Positions 34,889 to 47,124 of a stretch of 64,000 nucleotides of DNA are shown one piece after another. How positions within the stretch are numbered: position 1 is the stretch's first letter; every line of letters begins with the position of its first letter. The translations under genes and the position numbers were made by a program. The stretch is taken from assembly GCA_018857735.1 (NCBI GenBank), contig JABMCL010003159.1:62001-126000 (forward strand), given 5' to 3'. Below the pieces are notes generated by a model. It saw only the letters and a program-made list of their open reading frames with translations, was not told the origin of the DNA and ran no database searches. This DNA is from Alviniconcha marisindica (taxonomy: Eukaryota; Mollusca; Gastropoda; Provannidae).

Positions 34889-36044
34889 ATGAGTGTGATC
34901 TCAAGTGACTTCTCACCTTATGTTGCACATTTGTTTTTTTCAACTCATTTTGCTGTGTTGGCATACTACAAGTTGTCTGCCCCATTCTCCTCAGAAGATG
35001 GCATGTGGCTGCCCATTTGTGATGGGTTAATAAAAACGGTCACACGCAATCCTCTCACCTTATGAAATATATGTCAGTGTACAATTACACATAATGGGTG
35101 ACCCCGAGGGTGTTCAGCTGGGAAACACTTCAACAACAAAATGCTCCATTTGGTAGATGGTAGAACCTGCTGTGTGCAACTGATCCAATGAGAGTCTGCG
35201 TGTTATTTGAAGCAATTGTGGGGGGGGGGGGGGATTAGTCATTACCCAACCAGGTGCATGCCTGAATGGGTTTTACTGTGACTGGCTGTGTTTGTCCATG
35301 TTTAATTCATGTTACAGACTCTAAAATATCTACTCCCATGCTGCACAGGTTGGTTGCACGTAGCAAGTTGTGGCCTTGTGAAAGCTAGAGGCTAAAATGA
35401 CCTACATCAAGTATGACCACCCCCACCCCCACCCCCATACATCTTCAAGTGCATACAATGCATTTATTTGTTCTTTAAAAACAGACTAGCTGTTGTTCAA
35501 ACAGTTGCCAGCTCTGTTGTCCAAAGAACCACCAGCACCTTGAAAGGACAAATCCTCTTGCATAAGTCTTCCATAGCACAACTAGCTGCTGCTATTTGCA
35601 CAAGATGGACTTGTTCCTGAGTTACGAATCAGTCTGTATCAGCTTTCATCAAGTGGGATTCAGTCACTGAGTCACACACATCAAGCACTGGACTGTCAAG
35701 TAGATCGAGAAGATTTATCAAGTGAAAGTCCAACTTCCACAGGAGTATAGCACTTTATGGGAACACATTGGTAAAATGACGCTTAATGTCTGGAGTATTT
35801 CATAAGCTATGCATGACAAAAACTATGCACAGCAAAAAACAATCAAAGTTTTTAGACGTATTTTCTGATGTGTCCATGCATTGTAATACTAACAGCCATG
35901 TCCTTGAAGAACAAAATACATGGGTGTATACTGTGGTGACATTCCTTTGAAGGCTTGATTTGCTGTCTTTGGTTGTAATGAGAAACCTGAGCTGGGCATA
36001 ACACAGTGAATCCTTCAAAGTATTGTTTTTAATCCTTCAAGACT
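34889..36044. other. Convergent 3' flanks of NDUFAF6 and URI1
   Basis: No exon was recognised. The complement of AATAAA at about 35462-35467 is the best polyadenylation signal for URI1 on the - strand, implying a 3' UTR of about 580 bases. A poly(G) run lies at 35220-35233. Confidence 0.5.
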
Positions 36045-39000
36045 TCACCTAACACCATCCTGCTTCTGTCGTGAAGCACGGAATTTGGAGACTGGGCGGG
36101 TTGAAGTTGCTGAACCACCATCTTGCCCTTGTAAAGCTGCGCCAGATGGACTAGTAGCACTGTTTGATTTTTGCCTTGATGCATGGAACTTTGAGATGGG
36201 GCGGCTGGAGGCTCCAGCCTCATGTTCTGCTGCAGCAGCAGCTGAGATGGAGGGAGCCGAGCTCTGTGGATGAAAGGTGAACGATGGCTGTGCTGGTCTC
36301 TCTACCACTGTGTCTGCAAAGGCCTGAAAATGAAAACAACAGCCGTCAGTATCAACTGTAATGTTACGGATGAGTTTGTGTGACCTCAAAACAAGATGAC
36401 AAAATGCTATGGATGCCTGAAACCAAAGTGATTCATACTTATGGACTTTCTTGAACAATCATAATAAGGTGTTCATGTTTCGAAAAGGCTACAATCTTAT
36501 AAGCTAACAACGCTGTCATAATCCAAAGCAGTCCAAAATGTCATCAGATGCTGTCCTTGTTAAGAGACATCCATGCACAAACATGTATGACAACCCTCCC
36601 ACAAATGCATGCCAATCCCTGGCATGTGGTCAGTTCCAAAACCTAAACCCAAACAAGGCCAAACCAAACCACGACAAAGAACACAAACCCATCAGCAAGA
36701 ACAAAACACACCTGGACTGGAGACTTCTCATTCCTCTCTGCCTGCTCCTCCTCCGACACTGCAGGATGTCCCCCCATCGCACTTTCTCTCCAACCCTCCT
36801 GGACATGCCTTGGGGATCTCTGGCCACCACCACCTGACTTCTTTTCCGCAGAAGTTGCCCCGGAGCTGTCATCCACAAAATTCACCATCTTCTGCTGCCT
36901 GTCTTCCTGTGGGGCACACTGAACCTTATGGCTGGTGGTGGTTTTGTGGTCACTGCCTGTCTTTAGAATGGATTTGGGAGTAGTTTTCACCAGGGTGTAC
37001 AGGTCTGCTGGACTGTTGATAAGGACAGTGTTGTCATCACTCTTCACACCCAGACTTCTCTCTGATAACTGCAGACAGTAACATACCAAATTCCATTCAT
37101 AATATACGAAATTGCTGCTGAATTATAGTTTACTGAAAACAAAATCCGGAGATACTGGACTAATAATAATAATGATGAATACTTAGAGCGCCTAACCCGC
37201 ACAAGCCCTATGCGCTTGCGCGTTCTCTACAAATATATATTTGTCAAAATTCAACGCAGACAACATGAATGCATACACACACACATTAGGCAATATTTCT
37301 GCACAAAATGCTAAATGAATGCAAATACTGCATGTAGAAAACGTCCAATATCCTGGGGTACCTTCTGAGTGTACTGAAAACACTTTCATCATGCATTACA
37401 TCAAATTTTGTCTGCCCTGGATAATTTGCAGGAATTTATTATCCACTGGCATATATCCTGAAGTCCAGAAGCAGAAAGCTGTCAGTGATATTTCTGTTGT
37501 CTCAGACTGACTACAACTTAAGTACAAGCCAAATAGTTCTCAAAAACAATTTTATATACTCAGAAACTACAGCCCCACCAAAAACCACACTGAAAACTGA
37601 TTAATTGTCTTGAATGTCTAACCCCCAAATGAAGTGGTACTGTGTATTGCCATTCCGTTTAAAACCCTAAATTCTACCATTTGGGTGGATGAGCTTATCC
37701 AATGCACACAGCTACACCAAGATCTAGGTCCTGAAGCCAAGACCTGCATAACCACCGAAACAGTATATTGTGAAAAAGTCTCAAAAAAGAAACAACTTGA
37801 TGCTGGATTACATCATCTTGCGCTTTTGTGTGCGAGAATGTGATCACTCTCTGTCTTGGATGAAGGTCCTCTTCTTCTTCATTCTCTTCTTCCTCTTCCT
37901 CTGTCTCATCCTCAATGTCTGAGTCATCAAGTGAGGATGTGACATCTTCATCCTCATCCAGTATGTCCTCCTCATTCAAGCCTCTTGGCCCTTGCTCTGT
38001 GAGCTGCTCCCCAGGCTGTGGTGACTGTGAGACATCCGGACTGTCTTCAGACAAGCTGAAGCAAACAGGCAAAACCGATACAGTGGCGCTGGTTAAGAAT
38101 GCCCCTCTGTGAAACAGTATAGATACAGAATTTCAAGACAGAGGAGGACTGTCTGTGGATAATGCTGCTGGTCTAATGGCTAAGTGTCACAGCTGGCCTA
38201 ATGGCTATCTGTGGCCCCTTTGGTCCTGTTTCTCAGGCAACACTGATGAGTGCTGACCGTTTATGTTTAATGTCAGAGGCAGGGTGAGCTAGGACCCTTA
38301 TCAATGTTGTGCGCAGCCAGTCCCATTATTCGTCGCTGACAAAACAGTTTAGAAACTGAGTATAAAATTAAGGGAGTATTTTGAAACAGAATTCTGGAGT
38401 CTATGTTTTTACTCTGATCTGTTCTACTTGCAGGACAGATCTTTTGTCTCTAGTTCCTTTAAAGAGACATCAGATTCTGAAATATCAGTTTGGACAGAAA
38501 TTCATCTTTGTTACTAAAAGAAAATGGCTTAATGCCCTAGAACGTACTCAAATACACTTCTGTATATTTCTCTCTTCTCAAGAATGACCATTCATCATTT
38601 TCATGACAGAATCCATCTCCTGATGGAAAACTCTGTTTAGAGTCCTCCACAAGTACAGTTGTGTGCCGCCACCAGCATACTACGGTGCACGTTTTTCTTT
38701 TGCCAGCTGGATGAGCAACATTAAAACTCTTACAGTTCAAGTTCTTGCCCTTGTTTCTCCTGCTGTTCCAACTGATCCAGTCTCTCCCACAGATCTTCAT
38801 CTGTTTTCTCCACTATTTTCGTCTCCTCTTCTTTCACCTCCGATGCCCTTTCCTTTTGGCGCCTCTGACCCTCTTGACGAAGATATTCTTTGTGGCGCTC
38901 TGGTAAAAGAAGCAAAAGGCTCTGGTAAAAGAAGCAAAAGGGGTATGACAAAATGCTTTTCAACATAGAGAGCAAGTACTTCAGCTTTCACCAGGAAAAC

Positions 39001-42000
39001 AACCAAAAACTTATGAAACTCTTTCTACTCTCTTATTTGGGGAGTGGGGGTATCTCAGTGGTACAGCATCGGACTCATGATCAAAAGGTCATGGGTTTGA
39101 GTCCTGGCAAGAGTGGCAGGAGAATTTTCTTCTCCAGAGTCAACCTTCTGAGCTGACTTAAGAGTCAGTGTCCATTCCACCCCTGTGTTACTGCAGTAGC
39201 ACATACAATATCCTGGTCATTCTGCGAAAAGTGCAGACGGCAGGTTACAGCTAAACACACATGCATCATATGTATGTGGCTTTGAATGAAGTGACACAGT
39301 AAACTGGTGCATGGCTGTATGGTGTACACAGAACACGCACCAGCCATGTAATAATCAAATAGTACTTACATATGCCGCTTTGGTGGATATTCAAAAAACG
39401 TGCCATAAAAGGCTACAGTCACTCACTCACATCACATCCGAAAAGAGCAGAGAATAGCACTATATAAAAGTGATGAATGAATTCATTTAATTATTGTGGT
39501 ACAGCTTACTGAACTCTTTCCAGACTCTTTCCTTCCGTGGTCCACTTCACCTAACCCTGTCCACTCTCCTGCGGTGCCTTTCACCGTGGCAATGGGGCAG
39601 GTAAAGGTGAAGGTGAAGCTGACTGGCCTCCTGCTCAATGCCAAGACTATTCCTGCTCATCTTGTGGTTACTTCAGTAAAGTACCGGTGTCCAAGACCAC
39701 ATTTGCTTGGGCTTCTCAAAAATAAGACTCGCAAAATTTCAAATTACAAAATTTTCCCTTAGCGCCTTGTTGGGTGTGGAAGCTTCGCACCCACGTGCAC
39801 ACACACACGCACACACACACATGCACACACACGTCAGCTGTGAAACTTTATCAGTGGCAAGCACTCACCTCTCCAGAGTCTTTCCTGCTCCTCATCTAAT
39901 GGTTCCACAATTTCACGCTGCTCTCCCACACCCTGAACACAATGACAATCATCTTCATCAAGCTGTTGCTGTTGCTGTTCTTGTTGTTTTATACTATACC
40001 TACGTTGTTTTATACTATACCTACCAAGTTTAATTTACAGGTGTAATATAGTACAGGAAGCATAAAGTTTAACTTGCCCTATTTTTGAATACAACACTGA
40101 ATTTACACTAAGTGAGTCCAAAAGTTTTCATGTTATTTTCAGTTTGAATGACTGAATCTGTACTGTGACAGGTACACTCCCACACCTTTCCCACTAATGA
40201 AATGACCCAAACATGCCCTCCTCCAACCCACTGCCCCCCTCGCCACACTGGTGAGTGGACCAGCTCACCACCTACATAGTGGGTGCTCACCTGAGTCATC
40301 TGGATCATCTGAGAGGTAAAATCAGCCCTGGGAGACAGCAGTTCTCTCTGCTTCTGCAAGGACTTGACGTTCTTGTCTAACTCTGCAAGGCACCATTATA
40401 ATAACTACAATTTATATACAGTGTCAACAACACAAACCATCACACCCTGAATGCAGTTATGAATCCTAATTACTACACTCCATAGACGGAGGAAAAAGAG
40501 AAACTAAAACAGTTGGTCTGAACAAAAATCAACTGTATAAAACTGAATTACTGAAAAATCTGAACCACCACATTACACAATAAAACAAAATGGGAACCGT
40601 TCATACAGATATTTTATATATATATACATTAATATATGAAAATAACGTTCTCCCAAGTTGCATGTATTCTGTTGAATACTGGAACCTCCAGCAACCTGAT
40701 AGGAATCAGCACAATGCTGTCAATAACAAAAAATAATGCTGCCCTCTATTGAGGTTGACATAATACCAAAGTCAAAAAATAAAACAAAAACAAAAAAACA
40801 GTGAAGACATAGGTAGCACTAGCAGAGGGAGGAGGGTAACCTGTGGAACAAGACGGCACAGAAAGCTCACCTTTCACTGTGGAACAAGACGGCACAGAAA
40901 GTTCACCTTTCACTGTGGAACAAGACAGCACAGAAAGCTCACCTTTCACTGTGGAACAAGACGGCACAGAAAGCTCACCTTTCACTGTAAAAAAAAGAAA
41001 AATCAAAAAAAAAAAACGGTGAAACAAGGAGGGACAGAAAGTCAGGGTAACCTGTGGAACAAGACGGCACAGAAAGCTCAACCCTTTTATGTGGAACCAA
41101 GATGGCACAGAAAGCTCACCTTTCATGTGGAGCAAGACGGCACAGAAAGCTCACCTTTCAGACCCTGTGGAACAAGACGGCACAGAAAGCTCACCTTTCA
41201 ATGTGGAACAAGACGGCACAGAAAGCTCACCTTTCACTGTGGAACAAGACGGCACAGAAAGCTCACCTTTCACTGTGGAACAAGACGGCACAGAAAGCTC
41301 ACCTTTCATGTGGAACAAGACGGCACAGAAAGCTCACCTTTCATGTGGAACAAGACGGCACAGAAAGCTCACCTTTCAATGTGGAACAAGACGGCACAGA
41401 AAGCTCACCTTTCACTGTGGAACAAGACGGCACAGAAAGCTCACCTTTCCCTGTGGAACAAGACGGCACAGAAAGCTCACCTTTCAATGTGGAACAAGAC
41501 GGCACAGAAAGCTCACCTTTCAATCGCCGTGACACAATCTCAACAGCCTGGAAAGCAGAGCGTTCCACAAAATAGTTGTCACCGAGCAAGACCAAAATCT
41601 CATTCGTGTGGACCAGCTTCCCTGGCATGAATGCAAGCGACCCAAACGGCACCTTGAAAGAGAGAGAAAGAGGCAGTTGCATTGAAAGAGTAATCGCCAG
41701 CCACTCTAAGTCTTATGGCCTATGCTACGGTTCTCTTGCACAGCATGAACTGACAGAGCAGCTTTCTGACCCCAAGCGGGGGGGTCCTTTTAATGCACGA
41801 CCGTTACACATCCTCCTCCAAAAGTGCCAGAATACTTTTTAACCCTGAAACTGAGGGTCTGTCTTTAAAAAGGAACTAACCTTGTCAGACCATGTTTTGC
41901 CCATCAAAATTTAGACTAACCTTCTAAGACCATGTTTTGCCCATCAAGTTAGCATGCATCATGTTATTATGCTTTCTCATATGACATCATGTATTGTACA

Positions 42001-44583
42001 GAGTATGACACCTTGTATTGTACAGAGACTTAAAGTAGTAACCTGAAGTCGAGACTGCCAATATTCTTACTTTATGACATCATGTGCTGTACAGACTTAA
42101 AAATAGTAACTTGCCTTCAGGTGAGCCAGTTTTCTTACTATGACATCATGTGTGGTGCAGTGACCTTCTAGTATTACATCATGCATTGTACAGTGATGTG
42201 ATGTTGTAATCTGGCGCTGAGTGAGCCAGTTTTCTTACTATGACATCATGTGTGGTGCAGTGACCTAGTATTACATCATGCTTTGTACAGTGACCTAAAG
42301 TTGTAATTTGGCACCGAGTGAGCCAGTTTTCTTACTATGACATCATGTGCGATGCAGTGACCTAGTATTACACCATGCTTTGTACAGTGAACTAAAGTTG
42401 TAATCTGGCGCTGAGTGACCCAGCTTTCTCACAAAACCAGCATACGCTGTACAGTAAGTAAAGTAGTAACTTGCCACTGAGCAAGCCAGTTTCCTTGCAA
42501 CATCATATGCTGTACAGTGAGTAAAGTAGTAACTTGCCACTGAGCAAGCCAGTTTCCTTGTAACATCATATGTTGTACAGTGAGTAAAGTAGTAACTTGC
42601 CACTGAGCAAGCCAGTTTCCTTGTAACATCATATGCTGTACAGTGAGTAAAGTAGTAACTTGCCACTGAGCAAGCCAGTTTCCTCATAACATCATATGCT
42701 GTACAGTGAGTAAAGTAGTAACTTGCCACTGAGCAAGCCAGTTTCCTCGTAACATCATATGTTGTACAGTGAGTAAAACAGTAACTGGGCACTGAGTGAG
42801 CCAGTTTCTCACCACGACATCCTATTTTGTACAGTGAGTGAAGAAGCAACTTGCCACTGAGTAAGCCAGCTTTCTTACCATGACTTCATGTGTTGTCTTG
42901 TTAGGCAGGGTTTTCAACCGATCCTGAAGGGCAATGTAATCTGACCGAAACTTGTTCCTGCAAAGTGCAATCCAACAATAACACATAAATGGCCAGCACA
43001 GTAAAGGATATGAAGTAATGCCCCAACAGGTTGGAGGGGACAACAAATGGGGGGCTGGTTTATTTCAAACTGGTGGAAACTGTAACAACCTTGCACAGTC
43101 AGTTTTAGAATTACAGCTCAGCATACCACTGCTCAAGTTGTCTGTGGGCACTGGGGACAAGGGCTGATGGGGGGGGGGGGGGGGGGGATACCACGCTCAA
43201 CTGTCGGGGCCACTGGTGCAAATGGCTGGGTGGGGGTGGGGGGGGGATACCATTGCTCAAGCTGCTGTGGGCACTGGGGACAAGGGCTGATGGGGGGTGG
43301 GGGGGGATACCACTGCTCGAGCTGTCTGTGGGCACTGGGGACAAGGGCTGATGGGGGGTGGGGGGGGGGGGGGATACCACTGCTCGAGCTGTTGTGGGCA
43401 CTGGGGACAAGGGCTGATGGGGGGGGGGGGGGGGGATACCACTGCTCAAGCTGTCTGTGGGGGTGTACCAGTCTACCACTGTTCAAGATGTTTGGGGCAT
43501 TGTCTGTGGTGGCAGGGGGCTGGTGGAGGGCAGGGGGCACATACCATTGCTTAAAACGTCTCCCTGTGGGGGCAAGGGATGGGGGGGGGCATACCATTAC
43601 CTAAGCTGTCTGTGGGGCAAGGGATGGTAGGGGGGGCATACCATTACCTAAGCTGTCTGTGGAGGCAAGGGATGAGGTGGGAGGGGGGGCACACCATTTG
43701 CTCAAGCTGTCTGTCTGTGGGGCAAGAGAAGGGGGAAGGGAATAGCATTACTCAAGCTGTCTGTGGGGGCAAGAGAAGGGGGGAAGGGAATAGCATTACT
43801 CAAGCTGTCTGTGGGGGCAAGAGAAGGGGGAAAGGGAATAGCATTACTCAAGCTGTCTGTGGGGGCAAGAGAAGGGGGGAAGGGAATAGCATTACTCAAG
43901 CTGTCTGTGGGGGCAAGAGAAGGGGGAAAGGGAATAGCATTACTCAAGCTGTCTGTGGGGGCAAGAGAAGGGGGGAAGGGAATAGCATCACTCAAGCTGT
44001 CTGTGGGAGCAAGAGAAGGGGGAAAGGGAATAGCATCACTCAAGCTGACTGTCTGTGGGGGCAAGAGAAGGTGGAAAGGGAATAGCATCACTCAAGCTGA
44101 CTGTCTGTGGGGGCAAGAGAAGGGGGAAAGGGAATAGCATTACTCAAGGTGACCGTCTGTGGCAAGGGATGGGGGAGGGGAGAGGACATACCATTGCTCA
44201 AGCTGCCTGTAGGGGCAAGGCCAAGGGTGGGTGGGTGCATAACACTTAACAGTTACAGTGAGTGTGTGTGCATGTGTGTGTGTAAATTACTAGTTTATTA
44301 TGTAACAATCGTATTTTCAATAACTGTTCTTTGAGTTTTAAAATATAAAATACATGTTATTGTGTACTGTGATGTGGTTAATGTTCAGCCACATTTTAAT
44401 TTCTCTGATGAGATACTAAAGTAATCTTGAATCTTGAGTAACAGTTAACAGTGCCCAAGATGACTGTCTGTGGTGGCAAGAGGGGCAGGCCTGGGAGGCA
44501 TACCATTGCTCAAGCTGACTGTCTGTTTCTGCCAGAGCCCTATCCTGTTCCTCCTTCAATCGATGCAAGTGCTGCAGGTCCAT
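36045..44583 (-). CDS. URI1: Unconventional prefoldin RPB5 interactor 1
   Basis: Coding exons on the - strand: 44583-44504, 42957-42879, 41652-41517, 40382-40291, 39932-39869, 38899-38734, 38055-37812, 37068-36712, 36323-36045. They join in phase to 498 residues (human ~535). URI is the scaffold of the URI/prefoldin-like (R2TP-associated) chaperone complex; it binds RNA polymerase subunit RPB5 and aids polymerase assembly. An N-terminal prefoldin alpha helix (RLKEEQDRALAETDSQLEQW) is followed by the signature VPFGSLAFMPGKLVHTNEIL and LLGDNYFVERSA, a second helix, LWERLDQLEQQEKQ in the RPB5-binding part, a long Asp/Glu stretch, ITFSHT, SPADLYTLVKTTPKSILK (URI-box region), and a C-terminus where RP(I/V)SKF(H/R)ASRQK occurs twice. 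The Met at 44583 is the first downstream of a possible acceptor at 44597; an upstream exon cannot be excluded. Introns 1-3 are filled with junction-derived minisatellites. Confidence 0.94.
38897..38940 (-). repeat. Perfect 22-bp tandem duplication of a URI1 splice acceptor
   Basis: The 22-base unit at 38897-38918 is repeated exactly at 38919-38940. On the - strand this gives two consecutive 'cttttgcttcttttaccag' acceptors. Only the inner one (exon start 38899) keeps the frame; the outer one would add 22 bases. Confidence 0.95.
39035..39415 (+). mobile_element. tRNA-derived SINE, family B
   Basis: The head 'gtatctcagtggtacagcat', then cggactcatgatc and 'ggtcatgggtttgagtcctg' has clear A- and B-boxes and a CAT in anticodon position. 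It lacks a proper acceptor stem and is followed by a long body, so it is a SINE, not a tRNA gene. A - strand copy of the body is at 47125-47460. Confidence 0.8.
40840..41516 (-). repeat. Minisatellite of the URI1 exon 3 splice donor, 36-bp unit
   Basis: On the - strand the unit is gtgagctttctgtgccgtc, then ttgttccacattgaaag. The true junction is cgattgaaag|gtgagc at 41517. Each unit regenerates gaaag|gtgagc. About 15 copies are seen, split by an A-rich gap near 40985-41040. The first four units next to the exon are exactly 36 bases, and later ones are 35-36. Confidence 0.95.
41870..42878 (-). repeat. Minisatellite of the URI1 exon 2 splice donor, ~62-bp unit
   Basis: On the - strand the junction catgaagtcatg|gtaagaaagctgg runs into 'cttactcagtggcaagttgc'. 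Units repeat the same order: catatgatgttacaaggaaactgg-like sequence, then 'cttgctcagtggcaagttac' and tactttactcactgtac. Units near 42430-42780 are alike and have lost the GT. More distant, older units (near 42120, 42230 and 42330) keep 'gtcatagtaagaaaactgg' with an intact GTAAGA. Confidence 0.92.
43110..44250 (-). repeat. Minisatellites of the URI1 exon 1 splice donor with G/C-rich spacers
   Basis: The true junction is 'agtcagcttgagcaatg'|gtatgcc at 44504. On the - strand copies read gacagctcgagcagtggtatcc followed by poly(C) (43110-43450) and 'gacagcttgagtaatgctat' followed by tcccttccccc (43730-44150). Over 15 copies occur in two subfamilies with different spacers. The repeat also explains the Pro-rich and Gly-rich open frames in this stretch. 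Confidence 0.92.
44255..44445 (+). mobile_element. 3' end of a non-LTR retrotransposon
   Basis: Matches the complement of 60940-61115 almost base for base, for example 'tcaataactgttctttgagt', then tttaaaatataaaatac and 'tactgtgatgtggttaatgt', ending in aatcttgaatcttgag. The TCTTGAA-repeat end is typical of L2/CR1-like 3' tails. Only the 3' end is present. Confidence 0.8.
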
Positions 44584-45592
44584 GCTGGTCAGTAACCTAT
44601 GGATTAACAATAACATCCAAACACACAAAAGGTTAAAAACAACTCAAAGACAACACAAATTGGGGTGGGCGTGGGGGGGAGTGAGGGATGCAGGTTGGAA
44701 GTATTCATGAATAAAGAGTCACAAGTCAGAGATTGCTATAACTTTATTCCAACCAAACAGGAAACAGTGTAGGCTCTTCCCTGAAATCAAACACATGTGT
44801 GCAAAGGCAGCAGTTCAAAACAACTCAGCTGCTTCCATGGGGACACTGGGGGAGAGAGGACATTCTGGCCAAGTGCGCAGGTTTGAACAACTTTGTATAC
44901 ATGTAACTTGTAAGGGCAATAAAACCTTCACCCAATCAAAAGCAAGAAAGAAAGAATGGTCAGGTCAAGGGCCAGAAAACAGACAATGCACTCGGTTACA
45001 TCAATAATACTGCAACAAAATGCTGACTGGCTCAATCCAGCTGAGCAATCAGCCTGCCTGGCCCAACTTCCCAAGTGCATAACTTTCATTTTTCTGACAA
45101 AACTCATGTACATCTCCAGACCTTCTATGAACAGAAGCTAAACATTTTCCTCTGTTTCAAATAACTACTAGTACTACTGTTTATGCTGCAGGACTCACAA
45201 TGCTCTTTGTGAGTGTGACAGAGCCCAGTCCTTGACAGAACAAGAAGAGCTTTGAGTATATATCCTACAACTGAGGACCAATACTGTAAAAATAAATTCC
45301 TAAATTAAGCAACATTCCAACTTCATGCATCCAGAATTGAGCTGGTGATTGTAGAATTGGTGCTCATTTTAGGAATTCCTATTTTGAGCTGCTCAGCTCT
45401 GCAACTGAACAAATTTCAACTTTGCACTGAACATAAACACCCCCCCCCCCCCCCCCCCCCCAAAAAAAGCGAAGAAAGACAAATCTGAAATAAGTTCATT
45501 GAGAAATTTTCAGCATGCATAATATCCTCTTATCCACACAGCCTTCCATGATTTCTGATGAGTTCTCACGTGTAAGGCTGTAATCATGTATA

Positions 45593-45597
<5 letters not shown>

Positions 45598-45677
<80 letters not shown>
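45598..45677. repeat. Compound (TA)n(GA)n microsatellite
   Basis: About 16 TA units directly followed by about 23 GA units. Confidence 0.95.
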
Positions 45678-45681
<4 letters not shown>

Positions 45682-46609
45682 TCCTAGTTCCTATGCACAG
45701 ATTTAACACTAAATATAAACTTTTATTAACAATAACAGCTTTTCCATTTACACACACACACACACATGTGCGTACACATACATTTCTTGGCAGGAATAAG
45801 TTGAAATGTATTTATAAACATGTTACTTAGTTATAAGACAAACGGACGTGCAGCAAACGGGAAACTGAAACATGATGCACACTCGATACATGTAAATGGT
45901 GACGATTCCATTTATTAAAATGTGCATGGAGCTAATTAAGTAACTTTAGTACTCGCTCAAAGGTGGAAATATTACATTAATCATTACTCTGAATGAAGAT
46001 GTATACCACCTGCCTGTATTATAAGTTTACACAAACACAGAAATAGAAGAAGCTGAAAGCCAACTCTCTCAGTCTGAAACACACGCAGTATCTGAGCAAG
46101 TAATGGAAGGGGAGCTACTCTGACAAGTTTCGATATCTCTGGTTCATGTAATTGTATGACCGGAAAAGCGTAAAAGCAAACATATTACGGCGACATAAAC
46201 AACGTACTGTTAGTTTGCTCTCGTAGTACCATCCTAATGTTGGCGTAATTCTTTTTGAATTTTCCATAAATTTGTGTTTCTATTTTGTGTCCTGCTATAA
46301 GAAAAAAAGGCAAAATGAAGATGAGGAGTGTTTGTCTCCTGGAGGCGGAAGTGAGACTGTAGTTAGTTTAGTTTCCTTGGATTCAAGATGGAGTCGTAAT
46401 AAGAGCACCTGCTGTCGAATTTTTCGTCTGGCAAAACTTTCCTGCAAATATGGCCAAACAGTACTGAGTGTCCGTCAGTTTTGATGACCTTTTCATGTAT
46501 AATGAAGGGATGGAGTGTTCTCATGTGGCTTGAATGTCGCTGAAATCAGGGTAAGACGCAGTCCTGTGAATTATTGATTTTTATTTGGGGGGGGTTGGTA
46601 GGCCCCCAT

Positions 46610-46960
46610 CGTTTTTACTGCTCGGTCACAAAATGGATCTCACAATTCCACTGTGACCCACGCCTCGTTCTTGCAGCCAAATAATCGATTGTGATTACAG
46701 TTTTTGCGGCAATTACTTCGGTACTTGCTTCCTTCCCTGATGTGTTATCTTTCACCGGAACAGCTTCGGACGAAACTGAGGCTGTTTCATGGCTGTTCCA
46801 ATGGAAAACAACACGCTGCTAAAGTGAGCAAATAACGAAGTAATCGTCATAAAAATAGTAATTACAGTGGATTATTTGGCAACAAGATTGAAGGGTAGAT
46901 CAATGTGGAATTGTGAGATTCATTTTGCAAGCCGCGATCTCCACCCGTGATCGTTTTAAT
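46610..46960. mobile_element. Palindromic MITE-like element, family 2
   Basis: The left arm (cacaaaatggatctcacaat.., agccaaataatcgattgtga, ggcaattacttcg) and the right arm (cgaagtaatcgtc.., cagtggattatttggcaaca, ggaattgtgagattcatttt) are complements. They flank about 100 bases with 'gaggctgtttcatggctg'. A diverged copy lies at 16018-16720. Confidence 0.75.
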
Positions 46961-47124
46961 GTGAATAGATTTAACTTCTGAAGGCTAAAACATATATACA
47001 TCTATACTATAGGTATGTTCATGTAGCTTGGCTCTGTTCACTGTGGCAACTACAGCGCTGTTCTGTGTTTCCACAGAGAGTGCTCTAGTCATAAGCAACT
47101 CTGAATGAGTGACCAGCTTTACAT

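Noticed and set aside
39040..39115. tRNA gene with CAT anticodon
   Set aside because: The boxes are good, but the acceptor stem does not pair and the sequence continues as a SINE with another copy at 47.1-47.5 kb.
41019..41630. Several 150-200 codon frames on the + strand
   Set aside because: They are repeats of the 36-bp minisatellite read in three frames.
42343..42849. 168-codon - strand frame with 21-residue repeats
   Set aside because: It is translation of the donor-derived minisatellite in URI1 intron 2.
43111..44137. Pro-rich and Gly-rich repeat proteins
   Set aside because: Both strands of the URI1 intron 1 minisatellite; no start context or splice support.
46272..46484. 70-codon frame as a ZDHHC1 or URI1 first exon
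   Set aside because: No homology to either N-terminus and no fitting splice donor in phase.
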